A stretch of DNA of 64,000 nt, taken from the NCBI GenBank assembly GCA_934597585.1, contig CAKTSA010000006.1:6637-70636 (forward strand), written 5' to 3'. This DNA comes from an uncultured Oscillospiraceae bacterium. GTDB taxonomy: Bacteria; Bacillota; Clostridia; Oscillospirales; Oscillospiraceae. Below, in pieces: positions 48,731-57,541 of this stretch. Numbering within the stretch: the first letter of the stretch is position 1; every line of letters begins with the position of its first letter. The notes beneath the pieces are model-generated. The model ran no database searches. It was not told where the DNA came from and worked only from the letters and a program-made list of their open reading frames with translations. Made by a program: the position numbers and the translations under genes.

Positions 48731-49397
48731 CTTCATCCTCCTCCCGGTCATAGTAGATAATGGACAGAATACCCGGCAGCTGGCCGATAAAGTTCACCTG
48801 CTCCGGCTTGATATGTTGGTCGATCTCGATGATCATCAGGGATTCGCCGCCCCGTTTGTGCCGCCACATGCTCATGTTGGCGATGTTGATGCGGAACTGG
48901 CTGAGAATGGTGGTCACCGCCGCCTCGGAGGAATAGTAGTCCAGGTTGCGGATCACCAGGGTGTTGTATTCGCCGGTGAAGCTGACCTTGATGCCGTCCA
49001 GCTTGTCCACCATGATGCGGCCGCCGCCCAGACTGGAGGCCTGCATCTCCAGGTGCTTGCCGCCCTCGCCCCAGGCCTCGATAACGGCGGTGTTGGGGTG
49101 GGCGTCACGGAGCTCCACCGTGTCGATGGTGAAGGTGAGGCCCTGCTTCTTCGCCTCGTCGAAGGCGGTAGGGATGCGAAGGTCGTCCGGCTTCATGCCC
49201 AGCAGTCCCGCCACCAGGGCACGGTCGGTGCCGTGGCCCAGGCCGGTATCGGCAAAGGAGCCATGCAGGTGGATGGCGGCCTTGACCGGCTTGCTGCCCA
49301 GCAGGGTGCGGGCCATGCTGCCGATCCGGGCCGCGCCGGCGGTATGAGAGCTGGAGGGGCCGACCATCACCGGCCCGAGAATATCGAAAATATCCAT
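48699..49397 (-). CDS. sdaAB: L-serine dehydratase, beta subunit
   Basis: 232 residues from the ATG at 49397 (AGGAGG 8 bp upstream). The N-terminal SDH beta domain reads FDILGPVMVGPSSSHTAGAA, then GHGTDRALVAGLLG. A C-terminal ACT domain (about 150-225, SQFRINIANMSMWRHKRGGE) is the usual regulatory, serine-sensing part. It is the first gene of the operon sdaAB-sdaAA-VTT-small membrane protein. It overlaps sdaAA by 32 bp, which is unusually long for coupled genes. Confidence 0.95.
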   Translation of the reverse strand: MDIFDILGPVMVGPSSSHTAGAARIGSMARTLLGSKPVKAAIHLHGSFADTGLGHGTDRALVAGLLGMKPDDLRIPTAFDEAKKQGLTFTIDTVELRDAHPNTAVIEAWGEGGKHLEMQASSLGGGRIMVDKLDGIKVSFTGEYNTLVIRNLDYYSSEAAVTTILSQFRINIANMSMWRHKRGGESLMIIEIDQHIKPEQVNFIGQLPGILSIIYYDREEDEDGSGFDEGNL

Positions 49398-49496
49398 AGT
49401 GCGCGCCTCCTGTGGTTTTCTCTCTCCCGATTGTACCATAGTTATACGCAAAAGGGAAGTAAAGAAATCACGGGCGGGGTCACAGCTTTGCTGCTA

Positions 49497-50273
49497 TCAG
49501 GTCAGCAGGTTGAACAGCATCACCACCGCGCCCAGCACCACCAGCACCACGCCGGTGGCGCGGTTCAGGGTCTTTGGTGTGGCCTTGTTGGCGAAGACGG
49601 CGGCGATCCGGGCCCAGACCAGGGTGAACACCACGCACAGGGCGAACACCGTCCAGTCCGGTGCACCGCCGATGGCGAAGTGGGAGATGGCGCCGGTCAG
49701 GGCGGTGAAGGTCATGATGAAGACACTGGTGCCCACGGCGGTCTTCAGCTCATAGCCCAGCACGGAGGTCAGGATCAGCAGCATCATCATGCCGCCGCCG
49801 GCGCCTACGAAGCCGCAGATGAAGCCGATGAGGATGCCGCAGACCACGGACTGGACGGCCCGCTTTCTGGCGGACACCGCCAGCATGGTCTCCTTGGTGG
49901 TCATGACGGGCCGGACGATGAACTTGACGCCCAGCAGGAAGGTCATGAACACGGAAAAGCCGCCCATGGTGGCGGGGGGCACCAGGCTGGCGACATAGCT
50001 GCCCACCACGGTGAAGGCCAGCACGCTGGCCATCATGATCAGGCCGTTGCGCACGTCAAGATTCTTGTTTCTGCCGTAGGTATAGGCGGAGACGGCGCTG
50101 GCCAGCACGTCGGAGGACAGGGCGATGCCCACCGCCATATAGGGATCCATGTCCAGGAACGTGATGAGCATGGGACTGATGACGGCGGCGGCGCTCATGC
50201 CGGCAAAGCCGGTGCCCAGCCCCGCGCCCATACCGGCGAAAAAGGTCACAAGGACAGTGAATAAGATTTGCAT
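49497..50273 (-). CDS. TauE/SafE-family anion exporter
   Basis: 258 residues with seven or eight hydrophobic helices. Both TauE repeats are visible: FFAGMGAGLGTGFAGMSAAA and CGILIGFICGFVGAGGGMMM, with the Gly-rich GxGGG turn. The family moves sulfite, sulfoacetate or other small organic anions. It lies 5 bp behind the marR gene and shares its promoter, so the MarR protein probably controls it. Confidence 0.9.
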   Translation of the reverse strand: MQILFTVLVTFFAGMGAGLGTGFAGMSAAAVISPMLITFLDMDPYMAVGIALSSDVLASAVSAYTYGRNKNLDVRNGLIMMASVLAFTVVGSYVASLVPPATMGGFSVFMTFLLGVKFIVRPVMTTKETMLAVSARKRAVQSVVCGILIGFICGFVGAGGGMMMLLILTSVLGYELKTAVGTSVFIMTFTALTGAISHFAIGGAPDWTVFALCVVFTLVWARIAAVFANKATPKTLNRATGVVLVVLGAVVMLFNLLT

Positions 50274-50278
50274 AGGGG

Positions 50279-50710
50279 TTATTCTCCTTTTAATAGTTCA
50301 TCCAGATTGTCGTTCATCATGGTCAGCGTTTTCAGAAAAGCCGACTTGGTCGCAGGGTCGATGCCGCGGAACAGTCGCTCCAGAAACGCCTCCTGCAGCT
50401 GCCGCCCCTGGCGGATGGTGGGCTGGGCCTTCTCCGTGCAGCAGAGCCGGGTCTTGCGCCGGTCGCCCGCCACCGCCTGGCGGGTCAGATAACCGTCCCG
50501 CACCAGCTTGTCCACGTTCACCGACACCAGATTGGCCTTGATCTTCCGGATCTCCACAATGTCCGCCGCCGTGCTGTACGCCGGGTTGTTGGCCAGAAAC
50601 AGCAGAATATCAAAGGCGGTCTGGGGCAGGTTCAGCTCCCGGCACAGGGGTTTGCACGCCCCGCCATAGGCCAGCGCCACCTTCCGGGAGAACTCCATGC
50701 TGAGGTTCAT
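50279..50710 (-). CDS. MarR-family transcriptional regulator
   Basis: 143 residues. The winged helix is recognisable: LNLPQTAFDILLFLANNP, AADIVEIRKIKANLVSVNVD (recognition helix) and KLVRDGYLTRQAVAGDRRKT (wing with DRR). It is the first gene of a two-gene operon with the TauE exporter. A perfect palindrome TTCAAATTTGAA lies in its leader close to the -10 box, fitting autorepression. The ligand is unknown. Confidence 0.92.
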   Translation of the reverse strand: MNLSMEFSRKVALAYGGACKPLCRELNLPQTAFDILLFLANNPAYSTAADIVEIRKIKANLVSVNVDKLVRDGYLTRQAVAGDRRKTRLCCTEKAQPTIRQGRQLQEAFLERLFRGIDPATKSAFLKTLTMMNDNLDELLKGE

Positions 50711-50736
50711 ACTTATGTTCCTCCAAAATAATAATG

Positions 50737-50748
50737 TTCAAATTTGAA
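50737..50748. promoter_or_regulatory. putative MarR operator
   Basis: TTCAAATTTGAA, a perfect 12-bp palindrome 3 bp downstream of the -10 box of the marR-tauE promoter, covering the expected transcription start. Confidence 0.65.
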
Positions 50749-50751
50749 GTA

Positions 50752-50780
50752 ATTGTAGCAGAAGAATCCTGCCCTGTCAA
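50752..50780 (-). promoter_or_regulatory. promoter of marR-tauE
   Basis: On the minus strand TTGACA (50775-50780), 17 bp, TACAAT (50752-50757). It is divergent from the valS promoter 24 bp away. Confidence 0.88.
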
Positions 50781-50803
50781 GAGGAACGCCAGGTGAAAAA
50801 CAG

Positions 50804-50832
50804 TTGACATCTACCGTGGGATATAGTATACT
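50804..50832 (+). promoter_or_regulatory. promoter of the valS T-box transcript
   Basis: TTGACA (50804-50809), 17 bp, TATACT (50827-50832), directly before the T-box leader. Confidence 0.9.
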
Positions 50833-50839
50833 GTCTGCA

Positions 50840-51098
50840 ATATTGAACAGCGATGATGGGAAGCAGTAGGCGGTCAGCTGAGGCGAAGAGAGGGCGCGGT
50901 CGGTGTAAGCGCTCGTGAGGCCCCGCCAAAGTCGTCCCTGAGCTTTCGGCTGAACGCGAAGTAGGCCGCAACGGCTGCCCTCCGTTAGCGGGGCGCGGTG
51001 TGACAGCACCGCATGAGTGCGGGAAATATCCCGAATACAGGTGGTACCACGGACAATCGTTCGCCCTGTTTTGCTATGGCAAAACGGAGCGATTTTTT
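50840..51098 (+). ncRNA. T-box riboswitch, valine specifier
   Basis: The leader contains the stem I motifs (GCGAAGAGAGGGCGCGGTC, then GGTGTAAGC), a specifier GTC (50931-50933) followed by GTCCCTGAG, the T-box AGGTGGTACCACGG (51039-51052), and a terminator (AATCG...GTTTTGC, loop TATG, GCAAAAC...CGATTTTTT, 51055-51097). GTC codes for valine, matching valS downstream. Uncharged tRNA-Val should turn on transcription. Confidence 0.95.
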
Positions 51099-51138
51099 GT
51101 TGCCCTTTTTGCCGAAATACCGGAAAGGAGAATCCCCT

Positions 51139-53772
51139 ATGCATAAGGAATTACCGAAAGTGTACGATCCCCGGGAGGTGGAGTCCAGCATCTACAAGAT
51201 GTGGATGGACAACGACTGCTTCCACGCCGATCCCAACCCCGACAAGAAGCCCTTCTCCATCGTCATGCCGCCCCCCAACGTGACGGGGCAGCTGCACATG
51301 GGCCACGCCATGGACTGCACGCTGCAGGACATCCTGATCCGCTATAAGCGGATGCAGGGCTACGAGGCCCTGTGGCTGCCGGGCAGCGACCACGCCGGCA
51401 TCGCCACCCAGATCAAGGTGGAGGAGGACCTGCGGAAGAGCGAGGGTCTGACCCGCCACGATCTGGGCCGGGAGAAGTTCCTGGAGCGGGTCTGGGCCTG
51501 GAAGGAGAAGTACGGCAGCCGCATCGTGGAGCAGCAGAAGAAGATGGGCGCCTCCTGCGACTGGAGCCGCGACCGCTTCACCATGGACGAGGGCTGCTCC
51601 CGCGCCGTCCGCGAGACCTTCTGCGAGCTGTATGAAAAGGGCCTGATCTACAAGGGCAGCCGCATCATCAACTGGTGCCCCCACTGCCTGACCGCCCTGT
51701 CCGACGCTGAGGTGGAGTACACCGAGAAGCCCGGCAACCTGTGGTACGTCCGCTATCCCTTGGCCGACGGCAGCGGCGATATCATCATCGCCACCACCCG
51801 TCCCGAGACCATGATGGGCGATACCGGCGTGGCTGTGAACCCGGAGGACGAGAAGTTCAAGCACCTGATCGGCAAGAAGTGCATCCTGCCCATCATGAAC
51901 CGTGAGATCCCCATCGTGGGCGACGAGTACTGCGAGATCGGCTTCGGCACCGGCGCGGTGAAGATGACCCCCGCCCACGACCCCAACGACTTCGAGGTGG
52001 GCCTACGCCACAATCTGGAGGTCATCCGCTGCATCGCCGACGACGGCACCATCAACGAGAACGGCGGCCGCTATCAGGGCATGGATCGCTACGAATGCCG
52101 CAAGGCCATCGTGGCCGACCTGGAGGCCGAGGGCTATCTGGTTAAGACCGAGCCTTACAGCCACAACGTGGGCACCTGCTACCGCTGCCACAACGACGTG
52201 GAGCCGCTGATCAGCGCCCAGTGGTTCGTGAAGATGGCGCCCCTGGCCAAGGAGGCCATCCGCGTGGTGGAGGACGGCACCGTCAAGTTCGTGCCGGAGC
52301 GCTTCACCAAGACCTATATCAACTGGATGGAGAACGTCCATGACTGGTGCATCTCTCGTCAGCTGTGGTGGGGCCACCAGATCCCCGCGTGGTACTGCGA
52401 CGAGTGCGGCCACATCAACGTCAGCCGTCAGGATCCCACCAAGTGCGAGAAGTGCGGCTGCACCCATCTGACCCGGGAGGAGGACGTGCTGGACACCTGG
52501 TTCAGTTCCGCTCTGTGGCCCTTCTCCACCCTGGGTTGGCCCGATCTGGACGCCCCCGACCTGAACTACTGGTATCCCACCTCCGTGCTGGTCACGGGCT
52601 ATGACATCATCTTCTTCTGGGTGGCCCGTATGATCTTCTCCGGTATGGAGCAGATGAAGAAGGAGCCTTTCAAGACGGTGCTCATCCACGGCCTGGTGCG
52701 GGACGACAAGGGCCGCAAGATGTCCAAGTCCCTGGGCAACGGCATCGATCCACTGGAGATGGCGGAGAAGTACGGCGCCGACGCGCTGCGCTTCAACCTG
52801 ATCACCGGCAACAGCCCCGGCAATGACATGCGCTTCTTTGTGGAGAAGTGCGAGGCTATGCGGAACTTTGCCAATAAAATCTGGAACGCCAGCCGCTTTG
52901 TCATGATGAATCTCACCATCGACAAGGTGCAGCTGCCGGAGAAGCTGGAGCTGGAGGACAAGTGGGTCCTCAGTAAGCTGAACACGCTGATCCGCGAGGT
53001 GACGGAGAACATGGACGCCTACGAGCTGGGCGTGGCCTCCGCCAAGATCTACGACTTCATCTGGGACACCTATTGCGACTGGTATATCGAGCTGACCAAG
53101 ACCCGCCTGAACGGCGAGGATGCCCAGGCCAAGCTGGCCGCCGAGAACGTGCTGTGCTATGTGCTGCTGTGCATCCTGGAGCTGCTGCACCCCTTCATGC
53201 CCTTCCTGACGGAGGAGATCTGGCAGGCACTGCCCCACGAGGGCGACTTCCTGATCCGCGCCGCGTGGCCCACCTATCAGGAGAGCCTCCACTTCCCCCA
53301 GGCGGAGTCCGACATGGAGAATGTGAAGGACGCCATCACCGCTGTCCGCGCACGCCGCGCCGAGATGAACGTGCCGCCCTCCAAGAAGGCACAGCTGATC
53401 CTGGTAACCAAGCGGCCTGAGACCTATGAGATGGGCAAGCACTTCATCACCCGTATGGCCTACGCCAGCGAGGTGACGGTCACCGCTCAGGCTCCCGCTG
53501 ATCTGAAGGGCATGGTCACTGTGGCCACCCACGACGCCAACATCTATCTGCCGCTGGCGGAGCTGGTGGACATCGACGCCGAGCTGGAGCGCATCGCTAA
53601 GGAGAAGGCCAAGGCAGAGGACAACCTGAAGCGCATCGAGGCCAAGCTGGCCAACGAGTCCTTCACCTCCCGTGCCCCGGAGAACGTGGTGAACGCCGAA
53701 CGGGAAAAGGCGGAAAAGGCCCGCTCCCTCATCGCCAAGCTGGAGGAATCCGCCGCAGCCATGAAGCTGTAA
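51139..53772 (+). CDS. valS: valyl-tRNA synthetase
   Basis: 877 residues. The ATG at 51139 (GGAAAGGAG upstream) is used; longer readings would run through the T-box terminator. Class I signatures: HMGH at 53-56 (PNVTGQLHMGHAMD), the CP1 editing domain (ATTRPETMMGDTGVAVNP), KMSKS at 527-531, and a C-terminal coiled-coil arm (about 815-877: AELERIAKEKAKAEDNLKRI). It charges tRNA-Val in the cytoplasm under T-box control. A strong terminator follows. Confidence 0.98.
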   Translation: MHKELPKVYDPREVESSIYKMWMDNDCFHADPNPDKKPFSIVMPPPNVTGQLHMGHAMDCTLQDILIRYKRMQGYEALWLPGSDHAGIATQIKVEEDLRKSEGLTRHDLGREKFLERVWAWKEKYGSRIVEQQKKMGASCDWSRDRFTMDEGCSRAVRETFCELYEKGLIYKGSRIINWCPHCLTALSDAEVEYTEKPGNLWYVRYPLADGSGDIIIATTRPETMMGDTGVAVNPEDEKFKHLIGKKCILPIMNREIPIVGDEYCEIGFGTGAVKMTPAHDPNDFEVGLRHNLEVIRCIADDGTINENGGRYQGMDRYECRKAIVADLEAEGYLVKTEPYSHNVGTCYRCHNDVEPLISAQWFVKMAPLAKEAIRVVEDGTVKFVPERFTKTYINWMENVHDWCISRQLWWGHQIPAWYCDECGHINVSRQDPTKCEKCGCTHLTREEDVLDTWFSSALWPFSTLGWPDLDAPDLNYWYPTSVLVTGYDIIFFWVARMIFSGMEQMKKEPFKTVLIHGLVRDDKGRKMSKSLGNGIDPLEMAEKYGADALRFNLITGNSPGNDMRFFVEKCEAMRNFANKIWNASRFVMMNLTIDKVQLPEKLELEDKWVLSKLNTLIREVTENMDAYELGVASAKIYDFIWDTYCDWYIELTKTRLNGEDAQAKLAAENVLCYVLLCILELLHPFMPFLTEEIWQALPHEGDFLIRAAWPTYQESLHFPQAESDMENVKDAITAVRARRAEMNVPPSKKAQLILVTKRPETYEMGKHFITRMAYASEVTVTAQAPADLKGMVTVATHDANIYLPLAELVDIDAELERIAKEKAKAEDNLKRIEAKLANESFTSRAPENVVNAEREKAEKARSLIAKLEESAAAMKL

Positions 53773-53865
53773 GGCGGAAAACGGCCGCCGCGTGAAACTG
53801 GCAAAAAGCTATGATTTATCGGCGGCATCGGCGGATTTCGCGCAAAACTGCAAGTGAATTTTCGT

Positions 53866-53907
53866 ATAATCACCGTAGAGAGTTTTCTCTGCGGTGATTA
53901 TTTTTTT
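53866..53907 (+). terminator. intrinsic terminator of valS
   Basis: ATAATCACCGTAGAGA, loop GTTT, TCTCTGCGGTGATTAT then TTTTTT. It is about 95 bp after the valS stop codon. Confidence 0.88.
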
Positions 53908-53987
53908 GGGCATAAGAAAACGGTATGCCGCTGGCATACCGATGTGGCCGGAGAAGGGATACAAATGAGCGTAAAGGAGCGTCGAAC

Positions 53988-54293
53988 ATGGAGATAACCG
54001 CCACTTGCCAGGACAGGGTCCTGGAGCTGTATCTGAAGGGGGAGCTGGATCATCACGGGGCGAAAGGACTGTTGACGAAGCTGGAGCGGGAGATCGAGGC
54101 CTCGCTGCCGTCGGAGCTGGTGCTGGATTTCAGCGGCATCACCTTTATGGACAGCGCCGGGATCGCCGTGGCGCTGCGGGGCTGGCAGCGCATGCGGGAG
54201 CTGGGCGGCCGCGTGACACTGCGGCGCGTGGCGCCCCAGCCGAAAAAGGTGCTGGAGGCCGCCGGTCTGGGACGAATGATGACCATCCAATAG
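53988..54293 (+). CDS. spoIIAA: anti-sigma-F factor antagonist SpoIIAA
   Basis: 101 residues, STAS domain. The phosphorylation site is Ser56 in TFMDSAGIAVALRG. The ATG at 53988 has AAAGGAG upstream. SpoIIAA binds SpoIIAB when unphosphorylated and frees sigma F in the forespore. It is the first gene of the classical three-gene operon. I could not assign a SigH promoter; a GGTATGCC/GGCATACC hairpin lies in its leader. Confidence 0.95.
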   Translation: MEITATCQDRVLELYLKGELDHHGAKGLLTKLEREIEASLPSELVLDFSGITFMDSAGIAVALRGWQRMRELGGRVTLRRVAPQPKKVLEAAGLGRMMTIQ

Positions 54294-54355
54294 AAACTGC
54301 CGGGGACGCCGCAGAGCGGCGGGGCAGAAACATACGATATGAGAGGAGCGTACAT

Positions 54356-54796
54356 ATGCAGCGCATTGAAAACTATGTAAACCTGGAATTCCTCAGCCGC
54401 AGCAGCAACGAGGGGTTTGCCCGGGTGGCGGCGGCGGGCTTCGCGGCGCAGCTGGACCCTACGCTGGACGAGCTGGGGGACATCAAGACCGCTGTCAGCG
54501 AGGCGGTCACCAACGCCATCGTCCACGGCTATCCGGATCAGCTGGGGAGGATCGTGGTGAAGCTGAAGCTGCTGGAGAACAACACGTTGGAGATCACTGT
54601 CCGGGACTGGGGCGCGGGGATCGAGAACATCCAGCAGGCCCGGCAGCCGATGTTCACCACCGGCGGTGAGGAACGCAGCGGTATGGGCTTTACCATCATG
54701 GAGAGCTTTATGGACAAGCTGGTGGTCAAGTCAGTGCCGGGGCGGGGGACCACCGTCACCATGCGGAAGCGGATCTCGCCCCGCATGAAGCGATGA
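54356..54796 (+). CDS. spoIIAB: anti-sigma-F factor / serine kinase SpoIIAB
   Basis: 146 residues. GHKL kinase boxes: ELGDIKTAVSEAVTNAIVHG (N box), TVRDWGAGIENIQQA (G1 box) and GGEERSGMGFTIMESFMDKL (G2 box). SpoIIAB holds sigma F inactive and phosphorylates SpoIIAA. GAGGAG precedes the ATG at 54356. The ATGA at its end overlaps the sigF start, so translation is coupled. Confidence 0.97.
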   Translation: MQRIENYVNLEFLSRSSNEGFARVAAAGFAAQLDPTLDELGDIKTAVSEAVTNAIVHGYPDQLGRIVVKLKLLENNTLEITVRDWGAGIENIQQARQPMFTTGGEERSGMGFTIMESFMDKLVVKSVPGRGTTVTMRKRISPRMKR

Positions 54797-55497
54797 GCGA
54801 GATGTTCGCGCTGCTGGAGCGGGCGCAGGGGGGAGACGACGAAGCCTGCCAGCAGGTATTGACGGAGAACAGCGGCCTGATCTGGTCCATCGTCAAGCGC
54901 TACTACGGCTGCGGTGTGGAGACGGACGACCTGTATCAGCTGGGGTGCATCGGCTTCATCAAGGCGGTGAAGGGATTTGATCTGAACTACGGCACGCAGT
55001 TTTCCACCTACGCGGTGCCGAAAATAGCCGGTGAGATCCGGCGTTTTCTGCGGGATGACGGCGCCATCAAGGTGGGGCGGACCATCCGGGAGAAGGGCCA
55101 GACCCTCTGGTCGGCCCGGGAGCGGCTGCGGCATCAGCTGGGCCGGGAGGCGAGAGTGTCAGAACTGTCGGAGGCCACGGGTATGTCGGTGGAGGAGATC
55201 GCCAGCATCGACCTGGCCACCGTGGCGCCGGAATCCCTGCAGCAGGAGACGGCGGAGGGGCTGACGCTGGAATCTACCCTGGGCACCGACGCGGAGGAGG
55301 AGCGGCTGGTGGAGAGCATCGCCCTGCGGGAGGCCATCGACACCCTGCCGGAAAAGGAGAGGATGACGATCCTGCTGCGGTTTTTCAAGGGGTTGACACA
55401 GGAGCAGACGGCCCGGATCGTGGGGGTGTCTCAGGTGCAGATATCCCGGCTGGAGCACCGGGGGCTGGAAAAGCTCCGGAAGCTGCTGGCGGATTGA
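54793..55497 (+). CDS. sigF: forespore sigma factor SigF
   Basis: 234 residues. Region 2 reads DLYQLGCIGFIKAVKGFDLN followed by YGTQFSTYAVPKIAGEIRRF, region 3 REARVSELSEATGMSVEEI, region 4 LPEKERMTILLRFFKGLTQE and GVSQVQISRLE. This is the first forespore-specific sigma factor, activated after septation. The last 113 bp are overlapped in antisense by the TIGR03915-like gene. No terminator can fit between the convergent genes. Confidence 0.97.
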   Translation: MSEMFALLERAQGGDDEACQQVLTENSGLIWSIVKRYYGCGVETDDLYQLGCIGFIKAVKGFDLNYGTQFSTYAVPKIAGEIRRFLRDDGAIKVGRTIREKGQTLWSARERLRHQLGREARVSELSEATGMSVEEIASIDLATVAPESLQQETAEGLTLESTLGTDAEEERLVESIALREAIDTLPEKERMTILLRFFKGLTQEQTARIVGVSQVQISRLEHRGLEKLRKLLAD

Positions 55498-56263
55498 CGT
55501 CCTGCTGCCGGGATTCGTAGTCGTCGGGGAGGAACTCCGTCATGGTGCCGCGGTAGCGCTTGGGCATGAAGGTGTTCTGGCAGCGGGGGTTATAGCGCTC
55601 CTTGATGGCAATGGTCTCATAGAAGCGCTTCCACAGGCGGCGGAACTGGACCTCTTCGTCGCCGGGGAGGGCCAGCTGCAGACTGTCGACGGTGAGGAGC
55701 CGGGAGTGGCGGTCGGCGTAGACCAGCAGCTCCTTGTGGGTGCGGTCGTAGAGGAAGAAGGCCTCGTTGGCGTAGCGGTCACAGAAGTGGCGCCGCAGCA
55801 GGGGGAGGACCCGGTTCTTCGGCTCGATCTCCGCGCCGAGGACGCCGCTATAGTCCGAAAAACGCACGAAGCCGCGGAGCTTCTCCAGCTCGCCGCTCAT
55901 GTGGCGCAGCGCTTTGGCCACGGGGTAGTACACCGGGTCGGCGGTGTTGCGGAGAAAGGCGGGGCCTTCGTCGTAGAGCTTTTTGATCAGGGCGTACAGC
56001 CGGGATTCCTTTTCCGGCAGGCAGGTGAGAAAGGCACGCCGCACCACATCCGCCGCCATTCTGGAGCGCTGCAGGAGGCTGTTGTATACCCGGTCGGCAT
56101 GTGCCTTCTGCGTCACCACATAGCGGACTTCATACAGAGACCAGCATTCCTCATCGCCGGAAAAGGCGATGGGGAATTCTTTATGTACATAGCTTTCAAA
56201 TACGCAGCAGAGAAAGCCTTCGAAGGTGCCGTCGTATTGAAAGACCACATCGCGCCATGCCAT
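55385..56263 (-). CDS. TIGR03915-like putative DNA metabolism protein (DUF4130)
   Basis: 292 residues. Family segments: FQYDGTFEGFLCCVFESY, CLPEKESRLYALIKK, VRFSDYSGVLGAEIEPKNRV, LPLLRRHFCDRYANE and a family-typical end near FMPKRYRGTMTEFLPDDYES. The final ~37 residues are Pro/Ala/Ser-rich (NPPAASGAFPAPGAPAGISA) and are encoded antisense to the 3' end of sigF, so they are probably a read-through extension. Members are almost always paired with a TIGR03916 radical SAM protein, as here (6-bp gap). The role is inferred to be DNA repair or modification. Confidence 0.9.
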   Translation of the reverse strand: MAWRDVVFQYDGTFEGFLCCVFESYVHKEFPIAFSGDEECWSLYEVRYVVTQKAHADRVYNSLLQRSRMAADVVRRAFLTCLPEKESRLYALIKKLYDEGPAFLRNTADPVYYPVAKALRHMSGELEKLRGFVRFSDYSGVLGAEIEPKNRVLPLLRRHFCDRYANEAFFLYDRTHKELLVYADRHSRLLTVDSLQLALPGDEEVQFRRLWKRFYETIAIKERYNPRCQNTFMPKRYRGTMTEFLPDDYESRQQDVNPPAASGAFPAPGAPAGISAPETPPRSGPSAPVSTP

Positions 56264-56269
56264 GATCGG

Positions 56270-57538
56270 TCACCCCACTGCGTCGAACAGGGACAGCTGC
56301 TGCATTTCGCCGGAGGGCAGCATGCCGCGTTCGACCATTTTCAGCTGCTGGGTGATGGTGGCGGGGGAGAACCGGAGGCCCGGCGCGGCCTGGCCGTCAC
56401 ACAGCAGGAAATACTGGGCCCGCTTGACCACCACGCCCAGCTTTTTCAGATCCTCAAATCGGAGGTGGGCGGTGCGGCGGGCGGAGACGATGCGGCGGGC
56501 GCTGGTGGGGCCGATGCCGGGCACCCGCAGCAGCGTTTCGTAGTCAGCCCGCATGATCTCCACGGGGAATTGCTCCAGATGGGCCACCGCCCAGCTGCAC
56601 TTGGGGTCCAGCTGGGGGTCGAAGTCCGGGTGGGCCTCATCCAGCAGCTCGTTGGCCTGGAAGCCGTAGAACCGCAGCAGCCAGTCCGCCTGATAGAGAC
56701 GGTGTTCCCGCAGCAGGGGCGGCTTGGTATCCAGGGCGGGAAGGAGACTGTTCTCCACCACGGGGACATAGGCGGAGTAGAAGACACGCTTGAGACGGTA
56801 CTTCTGATAGAGGGCCTCTGTCAGGTGAAGGATGTGCCGGTCGGTATCCCGGGTGGCGCCCACGATCAGCTGAGTGCTCTGACCGGCGGGGGCGAAGGAG
56901 GGGGCATGCTTGTATTTCACCAGCTCCTGCTTGCTCTCGAAAACCTTGTCGCGGATCAGACCCATGGGGCGCAGGATGGCCTCGCGGGTTTTGTCCGGGG
57001 CCAGGGTCTGGAGGCCCTGCTGGGAGGGCAGCTCGATGTTGACGCTCATGCGGTCGGCCAGCAGGCCCAGCTGCTGCACCAGCTCCGGCGAGGTGCCGGG
57101 GATGGCCTTGGCGTGGATGTAGCCGTTGAAGCCGTACTCCTGCCGCAGGATGCGCAGGGCGCGGATCATCTGCTCGGTGGTGTAGTCGGCGCTGCGCAGC
57201 ACGCCGGAGGAGAGGAAGAGCCCCTCGATATAGTTCCGCCGGTAGAAGCCGATGGTCAGCTCCGCCAGCTCGCGGGGGGTGAAGGCGGTGCGGCGGGTGT
57301 CGTTGGAGCGGCGGTTGACGCAGTATTTGCAGTCGTAGACGCAGCAGTTGGTCATCAGCACCTTCAGCAGCGTGACGCAGCGGCCATCGGCGGAAAAACT
57401 GTGGCAGCAGCCGGCGATGGAGGAGGTGGTGTTGCCGATCTTCCCCGGCTGGAACTTCCGCCTGACGCCGCTGGATGTACAGGCGGCGTCATACTTGGCG
57501 GCGTCGGAGAGGATGGTCAGCTTTTCCAGAAGGTCCAT
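56270..57538 (-). CDS. TIGR03916-like putative DNA modification/repair radical SAM protein
   Basis: 422 residues. The radical SAM cluster motif is CVYDCKYC (Cys66, 70, 73) in LMTNCCVYDCKYCVNRRSND, after a conserved cysteine-rich start (AACTSSGVRR, AGCCHSFSADGRC). The C-terminal region has helix-hairpin-helix-type VPGIGPTSARRIVSARR, consistent with DNA binding. The reaction is not known. It partners with the TIGR03915-like protein downstream and a 37-residue protein directly upstream (3-bp gap). Confidence 0.92.
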   Translation of the reverse strand: MDLLEKLTILSDAAKYDAACTSSGVRRKFQPGKIGNTTSSIAGCCHSFSADGRCVTLLKVLMTNCCVYDCKYCVNRRSNDTRRTAFTPRELAELTIGFYRRNYIEGLFLSSGVLRSADYTTEQMIRALRILRQEYGFNGYIHAKAIPGTSPELVQQLGLLADRMSVNIELPSQQGLQTLAPDKTREAILRPMGLIRDKVFESKQELVKYKHAPSFAPAGQSTQLIVGATRDTDRHILHLTEALYQKYRLKRVFYSAYVPVVENSLLPALDTKPPLLREHRLYQADWLLRFYGFQANELLDEAHPDFDPQLDPKCSWAVAHLEQFPVEIMRADYETLLRVPGIGPTSARRIVSARRTAHLRFEDLKKLGVVVKRAQYFLLCDGQAAPGLRFSPATITQQLKMVERGMLPSGEMQQLSLFDAVG

Positions 57539-57541
57539 GGT

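Noticed and set aside
53821..53870. SigH promoter for spoIIAA (GCGGATTT ... GTGAATT)
   Set aside because: The gap of about 17 bp to GAAT is longer than the SigH consensus, and the valS terminator lies between it and spoIIAA.
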